Source: Erysipelotrichaceae bacterium
Lineage (GTDB): Bacteria > Bacillota_I > Bacilli_A > Erysipelotrichales > Erysipelotrichaceae
Direction of reading: 5' to 3'
Length of the DNA: 5,273 bases
Assembly: GCA_016302195.1 (NCBI GenBank)
Contig: JAEDOA010000103.1
Coordinates: 1-5,273 of the forward strand
The notes beneath the pieces were generated by a model. It was not told the DNA's origin and did no database searches. It saw only the letters and a program-made list of their open reading frames with translations. The position numbers were made by a program, and so were the translations under genes. Below are positions 1-4,376 of this stretch, one piece after another; the first letter of the stretch is position 1; the number at the start of each line of letters is the position of its first letter.

Positions 1-67
1 CTCTTGCTGAAACTAATTGACGATCATTTTTAACTTCAACTTTTAATGCTAATTGGTTATCTGACAT
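1..67 (-). CDS. Partial CDS, possible AntA/AntB-like phage antirepressor (N-terminus only)
   Basis: Only the first 22 codons are inside the window; the gene runs off the left edge. The ATG at 67-65 is preceded by a very strong ribosome binding site (GGAGGAGGT, 8 bases away), so a real gene starts here. The visible peptide begins MSDNQLALK and ends with the string QLVSAR. Known AntA/AntB-type phage antirepressors often carry a VSAR(D/E)L motif near the N-terminus, at the start of their first domain, and the position here fits. Such proteins counteract the CI-like repressor and sit in early regions of prophages. The start overlaps the end of the preceding gene by 11 bases, so it belongs to the same polycistron. 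The family call rests on a short motif and is tentative; that a coding start is present is far more certain. Confidence 0.5.
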   Translation of the reverse strand, partial: MSDNQLALKVEVKNDRQLVSAR

Positions 68-281
68 CCCAGATACCTCCTCCACAATATGTAATCATTT
101 CTGTATCGCTAACAGGTACAATGCCGTGCTTAGTGTTTACTTCTGAAGCGTATGAGCTCTCTTGGGATGCACGGCCATAATATTGGTAAAAATGCCAACC
201 GAACTTCTTCAAAAATCCAGGTTGATAGGCATCTTGCCATTCCTTAGCATGAGCTCTATCTCCAATATTTATCTTGATCAT
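57..281 (-). CDS. Hypothetical phage protein, 74 aa
   Basis: I do not recognise this protein. It is small, rich in aromatic residues (clusters HFYQYYG around residues 30-36 and GGGIWDV at the end), has one cysteine and no membrane segment or clear motif. The ATG at 281-279 overlaps the stop of the preceding gene as ATGA, so translation is probably coupled. An AGGAGG sequence lies 13 bases upstream, farther than ideal, which fits re-initiation by terminating ribosomes rather than independent entry. Its last 11 bases contain the start of the next gene. Coding status is supported by packing and the shared operon pattern; function is unknown. Confidence 0.8.
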   Translation of the reverse strand: MIKINIGDRAHAKEWQDAYQPGFLKKFGWHFYQYYGRASQESSYASEVNTKHGIVPVSDTEMITYCGGGIWDVR

Positions 282-493
282 TCCGGATATGATTCCTCCT
301 GTATGTAATCTACGATTTCACAGGCAGTATTGTATAAAGTATCAGCATCTTTCAGCATGTCTTTATAATCGTCCGGAGTTAAAGCATTGTGCCTGTAAAG
401 TCGTGTTTGAATAATATCGACTTTTTCTAGTTTTCTGCGTAATTTTGGATCTATCCAAAAATCATCATTAAAACTTAATTGTTGATTTTTCAT
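278..493 (-). CDS. Hypothetical phage protein, 71 aa, acidic and helical
   Basis: Unrecognised. The protein is hydrophilic and probably mostly alpha-helical: a basic helix around residues 17-25 (KLRRKLEKV), then a stretch with many D/K residues (LTPDDYKDMLKDADTLYN) and an acidic tail ending EESYPE. No cysteine cluster, P-loop or membrane segment is seen. It starts by a 4-base ATGA overlap with the gene before it and ends by an ATGA overlap with the gene after it. The upstream sequence offers only a weak GAGAAG ribosome binding site, so coupling to the preceding gene is the likely way it is translated. Function unknown. Confidence 0.82.
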   Translation of the reverse strand: MKNQQLSFNDDFWIDPKLRRKLEKVDIIQTRLYRHNALTPDDYKDMLKDADTLYNTACEIVDYIQEESYPE

Positions 494-804
494 GATTTTT
501 GCTTCTCATAACCGTTTAAAAATCTTGCGGTTTCTATGAATAACTGAGCACTGTTAAGCAATCCATCTTGATTGATATAAGATGCTCTGCTATCAATTAA
601 AGTTTCTATGCCAACTGGCCTATTAAGATAAATTCTTAAAACTGGAACGGTCTCCTTGACTAAAACCGGAATCATTTGAAATATTTTCTTGCCAATAAAA
701 AGCACTCTTTCAGAATCTCCTTCTTCATATTCCGGTTCTGTTACTGTAAAACCAAGTGCATTGACTTTAGCAATGTAAGCTTTAATCATTTTTTCTTTGC
801 TCAT
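490..804 (-). CDS. Hypothetical phage protein, 104 aa
   Basis: Unrecognised. The open frame extends upstream to 957, but I choose the ATG at 804-802 because it has a good ribosome binding site (GGGAGA, 9 bases away) and because the upstream extension would lie almost wholly inside the preceding gene in another frame. The chosen protein begins MSKEKMIKAYIAKVNALGF. It has an amphipathic N-terminal helix, an acidic patch (EPEYEEGDSE), a strand-rich middle (VLFIGKK, IPVLVKE, VPVLRIYL) and a C-terminal helix ending FLNGYEKQKS, suggesting a small alpha/beta fold. The start overlaps the preceding gene by 23 bases and the stop overlaps the next start as ATGA. Function unknown. Confidence 0.82.
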   Translation of the reverse strand: MSKEKMIKAYIAKVNALGFTVTEPEYEEGDSERVLFIGKKIFQMIPVLVKETVPVLRIYLNRPVGIETLIDSRASYINQDGLLNSAQLFIETARFLNGYEKQKS

Positions 805-1135
805 CTTTAAATTTCTCCCATTGATTTTTTGCTTCTTCCATTTCTTTGTTTTGAATTTCATGCATTCTTTTGAGCAAATCAGTAAAAGAATAAATTGCAG
901 AATTCTGTTCTTCGGGCTCCATTTGTTCAAATTCAGTAAGAAACTTGTTGAATTCACTGTGTTGTTTAATTCTTTGCTCTTCGATTATTTCTTTGAGCAT
1001 TTGATTCTCACGTTTAACCATTTCTTCAACAAGTTGTTCATTGACTGACTGAACGTAAGAAGTGGGTGAGGATAAATCTGGATAATAAGCTATCTCTTTT
1101 AATTTATCTTCGCTGATTTTGTATATTCTCTTCAT
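782..1135 (-). CDS. Charged coiled-coil hypothetical protein, 117 aa
   Basis: Unrecognised by family. The sequence is dominated by E, K, Q and N, with two long helical segments: about residues 29-70 (heptad-like hydrophobic spacing through EQLVEEMVKRENQMLKEI and onward) and about 81-115 (LLKRMHEIQNKEMEEAK). This suggests a coiled-coil or helical-hairpin protein that oligomerises or binds a partner. There are no cysteines and no membrane segment. The ATG at 1135-1133 has a strong ribosome binding site (GAGGAGC, 6 bases away) lying inside the end of the preceding gene, which it overlaps by 32 bases. The complementary strand has a shadow frame rich in F and L, as expected opposite a charged helical gene. 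Partner and role are unknown. Confidence 0.84.
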   Translation of the reverse strand: MKRIYKISEDKLKEIAYYPDLSSPTSYVQSVNEQLVEEMVKRENQMLKEIIEEQRIKQHSEFNKFLTEFEQMEPEEQNSAIYSFTDLLKRMHEIQNKEMEEAKNQWEKFKDEQRKND

Positions 1136-1442
1136 TTACTAGCTCCTCAACAATTAAGGTATTAATTCTGTCAAAGCTTTTTCTTGGCCACTTTCTCCTG
1201 TCATTAATAAGTTTCAAGGTGTTGTCTACTGGATAATAAATAAACAATGGTGATTCAAAAAGAGGAGCCATTTCAATTGATTCAACTATGGCGAACTTGC
1301 CATATAGAACACTAAATTCAAAATCATAGCTACCCATTATCTTGTAAAGCTCATCCTTGAACTTATTTAAAACATTATCGCTGATAATTCTTGTCCTTTT
1401 ATCACCATACGGATGAAATTCAAAATAATCTGCTAAATCCAT
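1104..1442 (-). CDS. Hypothetical phage protein, 112 aa
   Basis: Unrecognised. It looks like a mixed alpha/beta soluble protein: an N-terminal YFEFHPYGDKRTRI segment, a helix (VLNKFKDELYKIMG), strands (FEFSVLYGKFAIVES and PLFIYYPVDN), a basic patch (NDRRKWPRKS) and a C-terminal helix (FDRINTLIVEELVNEE). The ATG directly abuts the stop of the preceding gene (TAAATG) and has one of the best ribosome binding sites of the window (GAGGAGG, 8 bases away), inside the end of that preceding gene. It overlaps the following gene by 32 bases. Together these make it a confident gene with unknown function. Confidence 0.84.
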   Translation of the reverse strand: MDLADYFEFHPYGDKRTRIISDNVLNKFKDELYKIMGSYDFEFSVLYGKFAIVESIEMAPLFESPLFIYYPVDNTLKLINDRRKWPRKSFDRINTLIVEELVNEENIQNQRR

Positions 1443-1808
1443 TTAGCTTTCCTCCTCATAACAATCCATGATCAGCATCTTTATTTGACGTGCTTTTCTT
1501 GGATTCTTTGAACACCAATCTTTATCCGCAAATAGCCTTGAGCCTGATGACCAATAGTAAAACAGATGATCATGTGTAGTATCATAAATATCTATTTCAT
1601 CGAAAATACCAGCCAGAAACGGCTTAGTAGTTATAACTCCTTCAGCCATTCTTCTATGATCACGTCTGAGCCATCTACTTGCCATAAAATCAACACATAA
1701 ATTAGCATCAATAATATGCATCCCTTTTAGGAATTTAGATGTGTGGCAAATCGGTATTGAGCATCCTGGAAGCCTTTCAGTTCCATAGCCCCAATAATCA
1801 GGTTTCAT
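1443..1808 (-). CDS. Hypothetical phage protein, 121 aa, Cys/His/Trp-rich
   Basis: Unrecognised; the longest of the small genes. It contains five cysteines (about residues 16, 21, 38, 98 and 116) and several histidines, with a CSIPICH string near residues 16-22. The spacing does not form a standard zinc-finger pattern I can name. Other visible parts are a basic segment (SRWLRRDHRR, about 44-53), an acidic and aromatic middle (FDEIDIYDTTHDHLFYYW, about 69-86) and a C-terminal helix ending in acidic EEES. The ATG at 1808-1806 has an AAAGGGG ribosome binding site about 9 bases upstream. It stands 45 bases after the membrane-protein gene, one of the longer gaps in the cluster, and its stop abuts the next ATG. 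Function unknown. Confidence 0.82.
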   Translation of the reverse strand: MKPDYWGYGTERLPGCSIPICHTSKFLKGMHIIDANLCVDFMASRWLRRDHRRMAEGVITTKPFLAGIFDEIDIYDTTHDHLFYYWSSGSRLFADKDWCSKNPRKARQIKMLIMDCYEEES

Positions 1809-1839
1809 GTGATCGCCCCTTTTTGTCTTTAAATCAGAT

Positions 1840-1898
1840 AACTAGGTTGATTGCTAACAAAATTTATCTATAAACCAAAGAACTAGGCTGATTACTAA
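1840..1898. repeat. Pair of 18-bp imperfect direct repeats around a gene end
   Basis: AACTAGGTTGATTGCTAA (1840-1857) and AACTAGGCTGATTACTAA (1881-1898) match at 16 of 18 positions, 41 bases apart. The right copy lies in the last codons of the membrane-protein gene; the left copy covers its stop codon and the spacer after it. The distance is not a multiple of three, so the two copies are read in different frames. This may be a remnant of a local duplication. Confidence 0.55.
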
Positions 1899-2120
1899 AA
1901 AGGCAGCAATAAAAAACAGAATAAATTTAGCAAAATAGATTATTAAAATTCCCATCAGCACCCATGCAAGTATCATTGCAAATGCTTCAAAAATTCGTTC
2001 ACTCCAAGGATTTTTGCTTTGCAAAATGTCAGTAGTAGACCAAAGGCCAGCAGTAAAGAATAGTAAAAAACAGATTATCTTTGCAATAGTTGGTAAATTA
2101 ATGTTCATTGCTAATTTCAT
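1854..2120 (-). CDS. Small membrane protein, 88 aa, about three transmembrane helices
   Basis: Hydrophobic stretches at about residues 10-27, 45-63 and 65-84 are long enough to span the membrane, with a short hydrophilic loop (STTDILQSKNPWSER) between the first and second and almost none between the second and third. It ends DKFC. No signal-peptide cleavage site or catalytic motif is seen. I place the start at 2120 because GGGAG lies 9 bases upstream; a second ATG four codons in (2108) has poorer spacing. It overlaps the preceding gene by 23 bases. A small membrane protein in an early phage operon could act in superinfection exclusion or alter host membrane functions, but that is only a possibility; a holin is unlikely given its place in the replication region. 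Exact role unknown. Confidence 0.8.
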   Translation of the reverse strand: MKLAMNINLPTIAKIICFLLFFTAGLWSTTDILQSKNPWSERIFEAFAMILAWVLMGILIIYFAKFILFFIAAFLVISLVLWFIDKFC

Positions 2121-2325
2121 CCCTCATTTCTCCCAAATTTAGGGATTCTGTAGCATGATAAAGTGATTTGATGAAACTGAATACTATTGTTTGTTCATCT
2201 GCTCCATCTTGAATTTGAGCAATCTTATCAACTGTCTTGAAGAAAGAATCTTGATCTTCCTTATCCACATATTCCATTGCTTTAAAGACTTCTCTTGATA
2301 GTTTTTTAACGTCAATTTCTTTCAT
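2098..2325 (-). CDS. Hypothetical phage protein, 75 aa, acidic helical
   Basis: Unrecognised. It is acidic and likely all-helical: KKLSREVFKAMEYVDKEDQD, then DSFFKTVDKIAQIQD, then a segment FSFIKSLYHATESLNL, ending in an acidic and polar tail. There are no cysteines, membrane spans or known motifs. The ATG at 2325-2323 overlaps the stop of the preceding zinc-finger gene as ATGA and also has its own ribosome binding site (GAGGAAC, 4 bases from the ATG). It overlaps the following membrane-protein gene by 23 bases. Function unknown. Confidence 0.83.
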   Translation of the reverse strand: MKEIDVKKLSREVFKAMEYVDKEDQDSFFKTVDKIAQIQDGADEQTIVFSFIKSLYHATESLNLGEMRDEISNEH

Positions 2326-2501
2326 ACTTGTTCCTCAAACTCATCCACTGGCAGGCTATTAACTCCTAGATATTCCAATAAGCAATCTAAACTGCAAAAT
2401 ACAGGATTATCTAAGGCAATACTGTGTTTAACTTTATTGATGTACCAAACTTCACCACTAATGAAGTTCCCACATTGATCACAAAACAAATCCTTGTCCA
2501 T
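2322..2501 (-). CDS. Small four-cysteine zinc-finger protein, 59 aa (paralogue B)
   Basis: Translation from the ATG at 2501-2499 gives 59 residues starting MDKDLFCDQCGNFISG and ending VDEFEEQV, with a TGA at 2324-2322. AAGGAG lies 10 bases upstream of the start. Cysteines at 7, 10, 36 and 40 form a CxxC...FCSxxC pattern typical of treble-clef or TRASH/MYM-like zinc fingers, which bind one zinc and usually mediate protein or nucleic-acid contacts. It matches the neighbouring protein at 2522-2695 at 32 of 57 aligned positions by my count, including all four cysteines, so the two genes are a tandem duplication. It lies 20 bases after that gene and joins the next by an ATGA overlap. It is short enough to be missed by length cut-offs. 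Binding partner unknown. Confidence 0.88.
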   Translation of the reverse strand: MDKDLFCDQCGNFISGEVWYINKVKHSIALDNPVFCSLDCLLEYLGVNSLPVDEFEEQV

Positions 2502-2521
2502 GTTGGGTAATCTCCTTGATC

Positions 2522-2695
2522 TTATTCATCAAAATCCTCCACTGGGAAGCTGTCTACTTGTAAATAGTCCAAAACACACTCGTCACTGCAAAATATTGGA
2601 TTATGAAGGACTAATGCCGGTTTAGTTTTTCCAATGTAGTAAACATCTCCTTGAATAAGCTCACCACATTCATCGCAAAATAAATCTTTAGCCAT
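2522..2695 (-). CDS. Small four-cysteine zinc-finger protein, 57 aa (paralogue A)
   Basis: The protein begins MAKDLFCDECGELIQG and ends FPVEDFDE. Cysteines at 7, 10, 36 and 40 give CxxC-x25-CxxxC, with NPIFCSDEC around the second pair, the usual knuckle of treble-clef zinc fingers. An in-frame ATG at 2713 would add six residues, but it has no ribosome binding site, whereas the ATG at 2695 has AGAGG 7 bases upstream and matches the start of the paralogue at 2322-2501. I therefore use 2695. It overlaps the preceding gene by 8 bases. The acidic tail (DSFPVEDFDE) is conserved in the paralogue, which suggests a functional contact surface. Zinc binding is inferred from the motif; the biological role is unknown. 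Confidence 0.87.
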   Translation of the reverse strand: MAKDLFCDECGELIQGDVYYIGKTKPALVLHNPIFCSDECVLDYLQVDSFPVEDFDE

Positions 2696-2966
2696 TGCTT
2701 GCCTCTTTTCCATCCAGCAAACTCATTTGGCCCTTAGCAGGCTTACTTTCATCTTTATCAACTGGAAATTCCGTTTGATCACTGATAAATACAGCAGTTG
2801 CACCATCTTTTAGAATTCTTGCAAGTACGTTTAAATCAATAGTTCTTTGATCAGCCACAAACTTGATTGTTACTTCATGTTTTGAGCCATTGATGTTTAA
2901 CTTAGTGTCAAAACGTCCATGGCAAGTTACTTTTGCACGTTTCAAATTTCCTTGGTTCTCAGTCAT
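2688..2966 (-). CDS. Hypothetical phage protein, 92 aa, with clamp-binding-like C-terminal motif
   Basis: Unrecognised. Residues about 11-65 look like a compact strand-rich domain (AKVTCHGRFDTKLNI, HEVTIKFVAD, ATAVFISDQTEF) with one helix (LNVLARILKDG). Residues about 66-92 form a polar, probably flexible tail containing QMSLLDG at 80-86. QMSLL resembles the QxSLF-type peptide by which bacterial polymerases and other proteins dock on the DNA sliding clamp (DnaN). If real, it would tie this protein to the replication fork, in keeping with the nearby rep gene. The ATG at 2966-2964 has an excellent ribosome binding site (AAAGGAG, 8 bases away) in the 21-base gap after the preceding gene. The clamp idea rests on a five-residue match and is weak alone. 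Confidence 0.83.
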   Translation of the reverse strand: MTENQGNLKRAKVTCHGRFDTKLNINGSKHEVTIKFVADQRTIDLNVLARILKDGATAVFISDQTEFPVDKDESKPAKGQMSLLDGKEASNG

Positions 2967-2987
2967 TTTTGGTTCTCCTTTTGTCCA

Positions 2988-3308
2988 TCAGATATTTTCT
3001 TCAAAGTATCCGCCATAAATGCTGCTCATTTTTGATGCTTGAACCGCTGCATTAAAGCCCATATCTGCGAATCCCATTACTTCACTGTTTTTATCTTCAC
3101 TTTGAGCTTTAGCATTTGGTAATAGATCATTAGGATCAATTCCAACTTCGTTTAAAACTTCATTTGCTAAGTAATTCAAAGCAAAGATTCTTTCCTTGCC
3201 TGTAATTTTGTGAGTTCCAACATAAGGATCTTTTGAATAACCAATAATATTCATTGCCGTTACAATATTCAAAACACGCTTCTTATCAATCAATTGCATT
3301 GATTTCAT
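2988..3308 (-). CDS. Hypothetical phage protein, 106 aa
   Basis: Unrecognised. The N-terminal two thirds look helical (KKRVLNIVTAMNIIG, then GKERIFALNYLANEVLNEVG), followed by a polar linker (about residues 65-76) and a methionine- and glycine-rich end (FADMGFNAAVQASKMSS, then YGGYFEENI). The ATG at 3308-3306 overlaps the preceding stop as ATGA and has AAAGGAG 7 bases upstream, so both coupling and direct entry are possible. A second ATG three codons later (3299) is less well placed. No catalytic, metal-binding or membrane motif is seen. Function unknown. Confidence 0.83.
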   Translation of the reverse strand: MKSMQLIDKKRVLNIVTAMNIIGYSKDPYVGTHKITGKERIFALNYLANEVLNEVGIDPNDLLPNAKAQSEDKNSEVMGFADMGFNAAVQASKMSSIYGGYFEENI

Positions 3309-3592
3309 TTTGTTTTCTCCTTTGGCTTATCTAGTTTTTTAAGTAATTTGAGTGGATAAAGTATCAAATCACTATATTTTTGATCAAAGCAAAGATCCAT
3401 TCGAACGTCCCAATTTTCGTGGTAATCATCCCAACTAACATAAAACAATGGAAATTTATCACGTTCCCATAAATCAACATAAGCTAAGGAATAATAAATC
3501 GTAAAGCTTTGATTGTACTCATTATTCACAACTGAATAACGATGATCTTTAGCTTTTAACTTTTGAAATAACTTTTTAGTTTTCACTTGCAT
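3305..3592 (-). CDS. Hypothetical phage protein, 95 aa, aromatic-rich; start may be GTG at 3586
   Basis: Unrecognised. The ends are basic (KTKKLFQKLKAKDHR at the N-terminus, KLLKKLDKPKEKTK at the C-terminus), and the middle is rich in Y, W, F and D (FTIYYSLAYVDLWERD, FYVSWDDYHENWDVRMD), suggesting a small beta-sheet domain. The start is ambiguous. The ATG at 3592-3590 is only one base after GGAG, too close for normal initiation, while the GTG two codons on (3586-3584) sits 7 bases after the same GGAG. The GTG may be the true start, shortening the protein to 93 residues. It overlaps the preceding gene by 17 (or 11) bases and the following gene by ATGA. Function unknown. Confidence 0.8.
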   Translation of the reverse strand: MQVKTKKLFQKLKAKDHRYSVVNNEYNQSFTIYYSLAYVDLWERDKFPLFYVSWDDYHENWDVRMDLCFDQKYSDLILYPLKLLKKLDKPKEKTK

Positions 3593-3776
3593 TCTCCAAT
3601 AAACTAATTATTGATTTTATTTCGCCCAAATATGCTCTCTTTTCCTTAGCTGATAAGTACTTTAGTTCTCTGGCTAAAGCGCATGGTCTCATTCCAACCT
3701 TTCGCTCTTGGGTAAGTGCCATACGTAGTCTATTGTTCTCGCTTATCAGCGATTCTACTATGCAATCGCTTTTCAT
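3576..3776 (-). CDS. Hypothetical phage protein, 66 aa, helical
   Basis: Unrecognised. Predicted by eye to be mostly alpha-helical: VESLISENNRLRMALTQERK forms a leucine-rich amphipathic helix, and LSAKEKRAYLGEIKSIISLL a second, separated by a short segment with MRPCALARELKY. This could be a helical hairpin or a small dimer. An ATG four codons upstream (3788) is in frame but has only a weak AGG ahead of it; the ATG at 3776-3774 has GGGA 8 bases away and follows the preceding stop by two bases, so I prefer it. No DNA-binding motif can be named. Function unknown. Confidence 0.75.
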   Translation of the reverse strand: MKSDCIVESLISENNRLRMALTQERKVGMRPCALARELKYLSAKEKRAYLGEIKSIISLLENASEN

Positions 3777-3778
3777 TT

Positions 3779-4099
3779 TTATTCCCATTTCTTAAAACCT
3801 AAGTAAGTGATTGGCGTATCAGCAGAAATACGAGCAACGCTATCACTCTTAGTCAATTGAATTACGTATTCAACTCCTGCTTCACCAGTTAAGCTAGTTC
3901 TGCGTCCCTGGCTCACACGTCTGATGCCGTGATTTGCTAAAGAGCTAGTTGTGAACTTTTCAAAGAGCCATGCTGGAGTAGTAGTAATTCCCGACGGTAA
4001 CCAAAGTAAAACCTTTTTGCTCTTAAATGTTTCTGTAGTCACTTTTTTAATTTGTTCCCCAAACAAGTCTTCGCTATTAATCATTTCTTGTTTCTCCAT
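3779..4099 (-). CDS. Hypothetical phage protein, 106 aa
   Basis: Unrecognised. After a charged N-terminus (MEKQEMINSEDLFGEQIKKV) comes a strand and loop segment VLLWLPSGITTTPAW, a basic region (GIRRVSQGRRTS, about residues 58-69) and a C-terminal part with EYVIQLTKSDSVARIS and ITYLGFKKWE, suggesting a small beta-rich fold with a basic face. The frame is open to an ATG at 4123, but that lacks a ribosome binding site, while the ATG at 4099-4097 has AAGGAG 10 bases upstream; I use 4099. It overlaps the preceding gene by 23 bases, and its stop is two bases before the next preferred start. Function unknown. Confidence 0.82.
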   Translation of the reverse strand: MEKQEMINSEDLFGEQIKKVTTETFKSKKVLLWLPSGITTTPAWLFEKFTTSSLANHGIRRVSQGRRTSLTGEAGVEYVIQLTKSDSVARISADTPITYLGFKKWE

Positions 4100-4376
4100 G
4101 TTTCTGATACTCCTTACTGTCATTCACTATTACAGCTACACGCAATACTAATTGAGATGCCTCTTGCATCGGCTGAGTTTCTGGCCGTTTCAAAGCCCCT
4201 ATAAGCTCTTCCTCGGTAAATCCTAAATGTCTTCCAGCAAGCAACGTCAAAAGGGCAATAACATTATTTTGCTCTGTAGGTGTAAACCTGTGGCTGTTGA
4301 TTTGTATTTCATCACCTGTTACCAATTCAAGTATTCCTAGCAAAATCGTTTTGAACTTATCTGATTCGTTCTGCAT
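4077..4376 (-). CDS. Hypothetical phage protein, 99 aa, first gene after rep
   Basis: Unrecognised. The open frame reaches 4520, but the upstream part lies inside the rep gene in another frame. The ATG at 4376-4374 has a strong ribosome binding site (CGGAGG, 6 bases away), so I start there. The protein looks helical: FKTILLGILELVTGDEI, TPTEQNNVIALLTLLAGRHLG, FTEEELIGALKRPE, then ASQLVLRVAVIVNDSKEY. Its place after rep is where many related phages carry a DnaC-like helicase loader, but it is far too short and has no Walker A motif, so it is not that ATPase. It overlaps the end of rep by 20 bases, suggesting coupled expression. A replication accessory role is possible from position only. Confidence 0.83.
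   Translation of the reverse strand: MQNESDKFKTILLGILELVTGDEIQINSHRFTPTEQNNVIALLTLLAGRHLGFTEEELIGALKRPETQPMQEASQLVLRVAVIVNDSKEYQKHGETRND

Noticed and set aside
278..493. QQLSF near the N-terminus as a clamp-binding motif
   Set aside because: It does not fit the QxxLxF or QLxLF consensus in register and is at the extreme N-terminus; too weak to claim.
805..957. Upstream extension of the gene ending at 490
   Set aside because: The extra 51 codons lie inside the preceding gene, have no good ribosome binding site at their start, and the ATG at 804 has one.
797..1048. Plus-strand open frame of 83 codons rich in F and L
   Set aside because: It begins with TTG, has no ribosome binding site, and lies wholly opposite minus-strand genes with good starts; F/L-rich composition is expected opposite a K/E-rich helical gene.
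1443..1808. Zinc finger in the Cys/His-rich 121-residue protein
   Set aside because: The cysteines at about 16, 21, 38, 98 and 116 do not form paired CxxC knuckles, so no zinc-finger class can be named.
3951..4151. Plus-strand open frame of 66 codons
   Set aside because: It begins with GTG without a ribosome binding site and is antisense to the well supported genes at 3779-4099 and 4077-4376.
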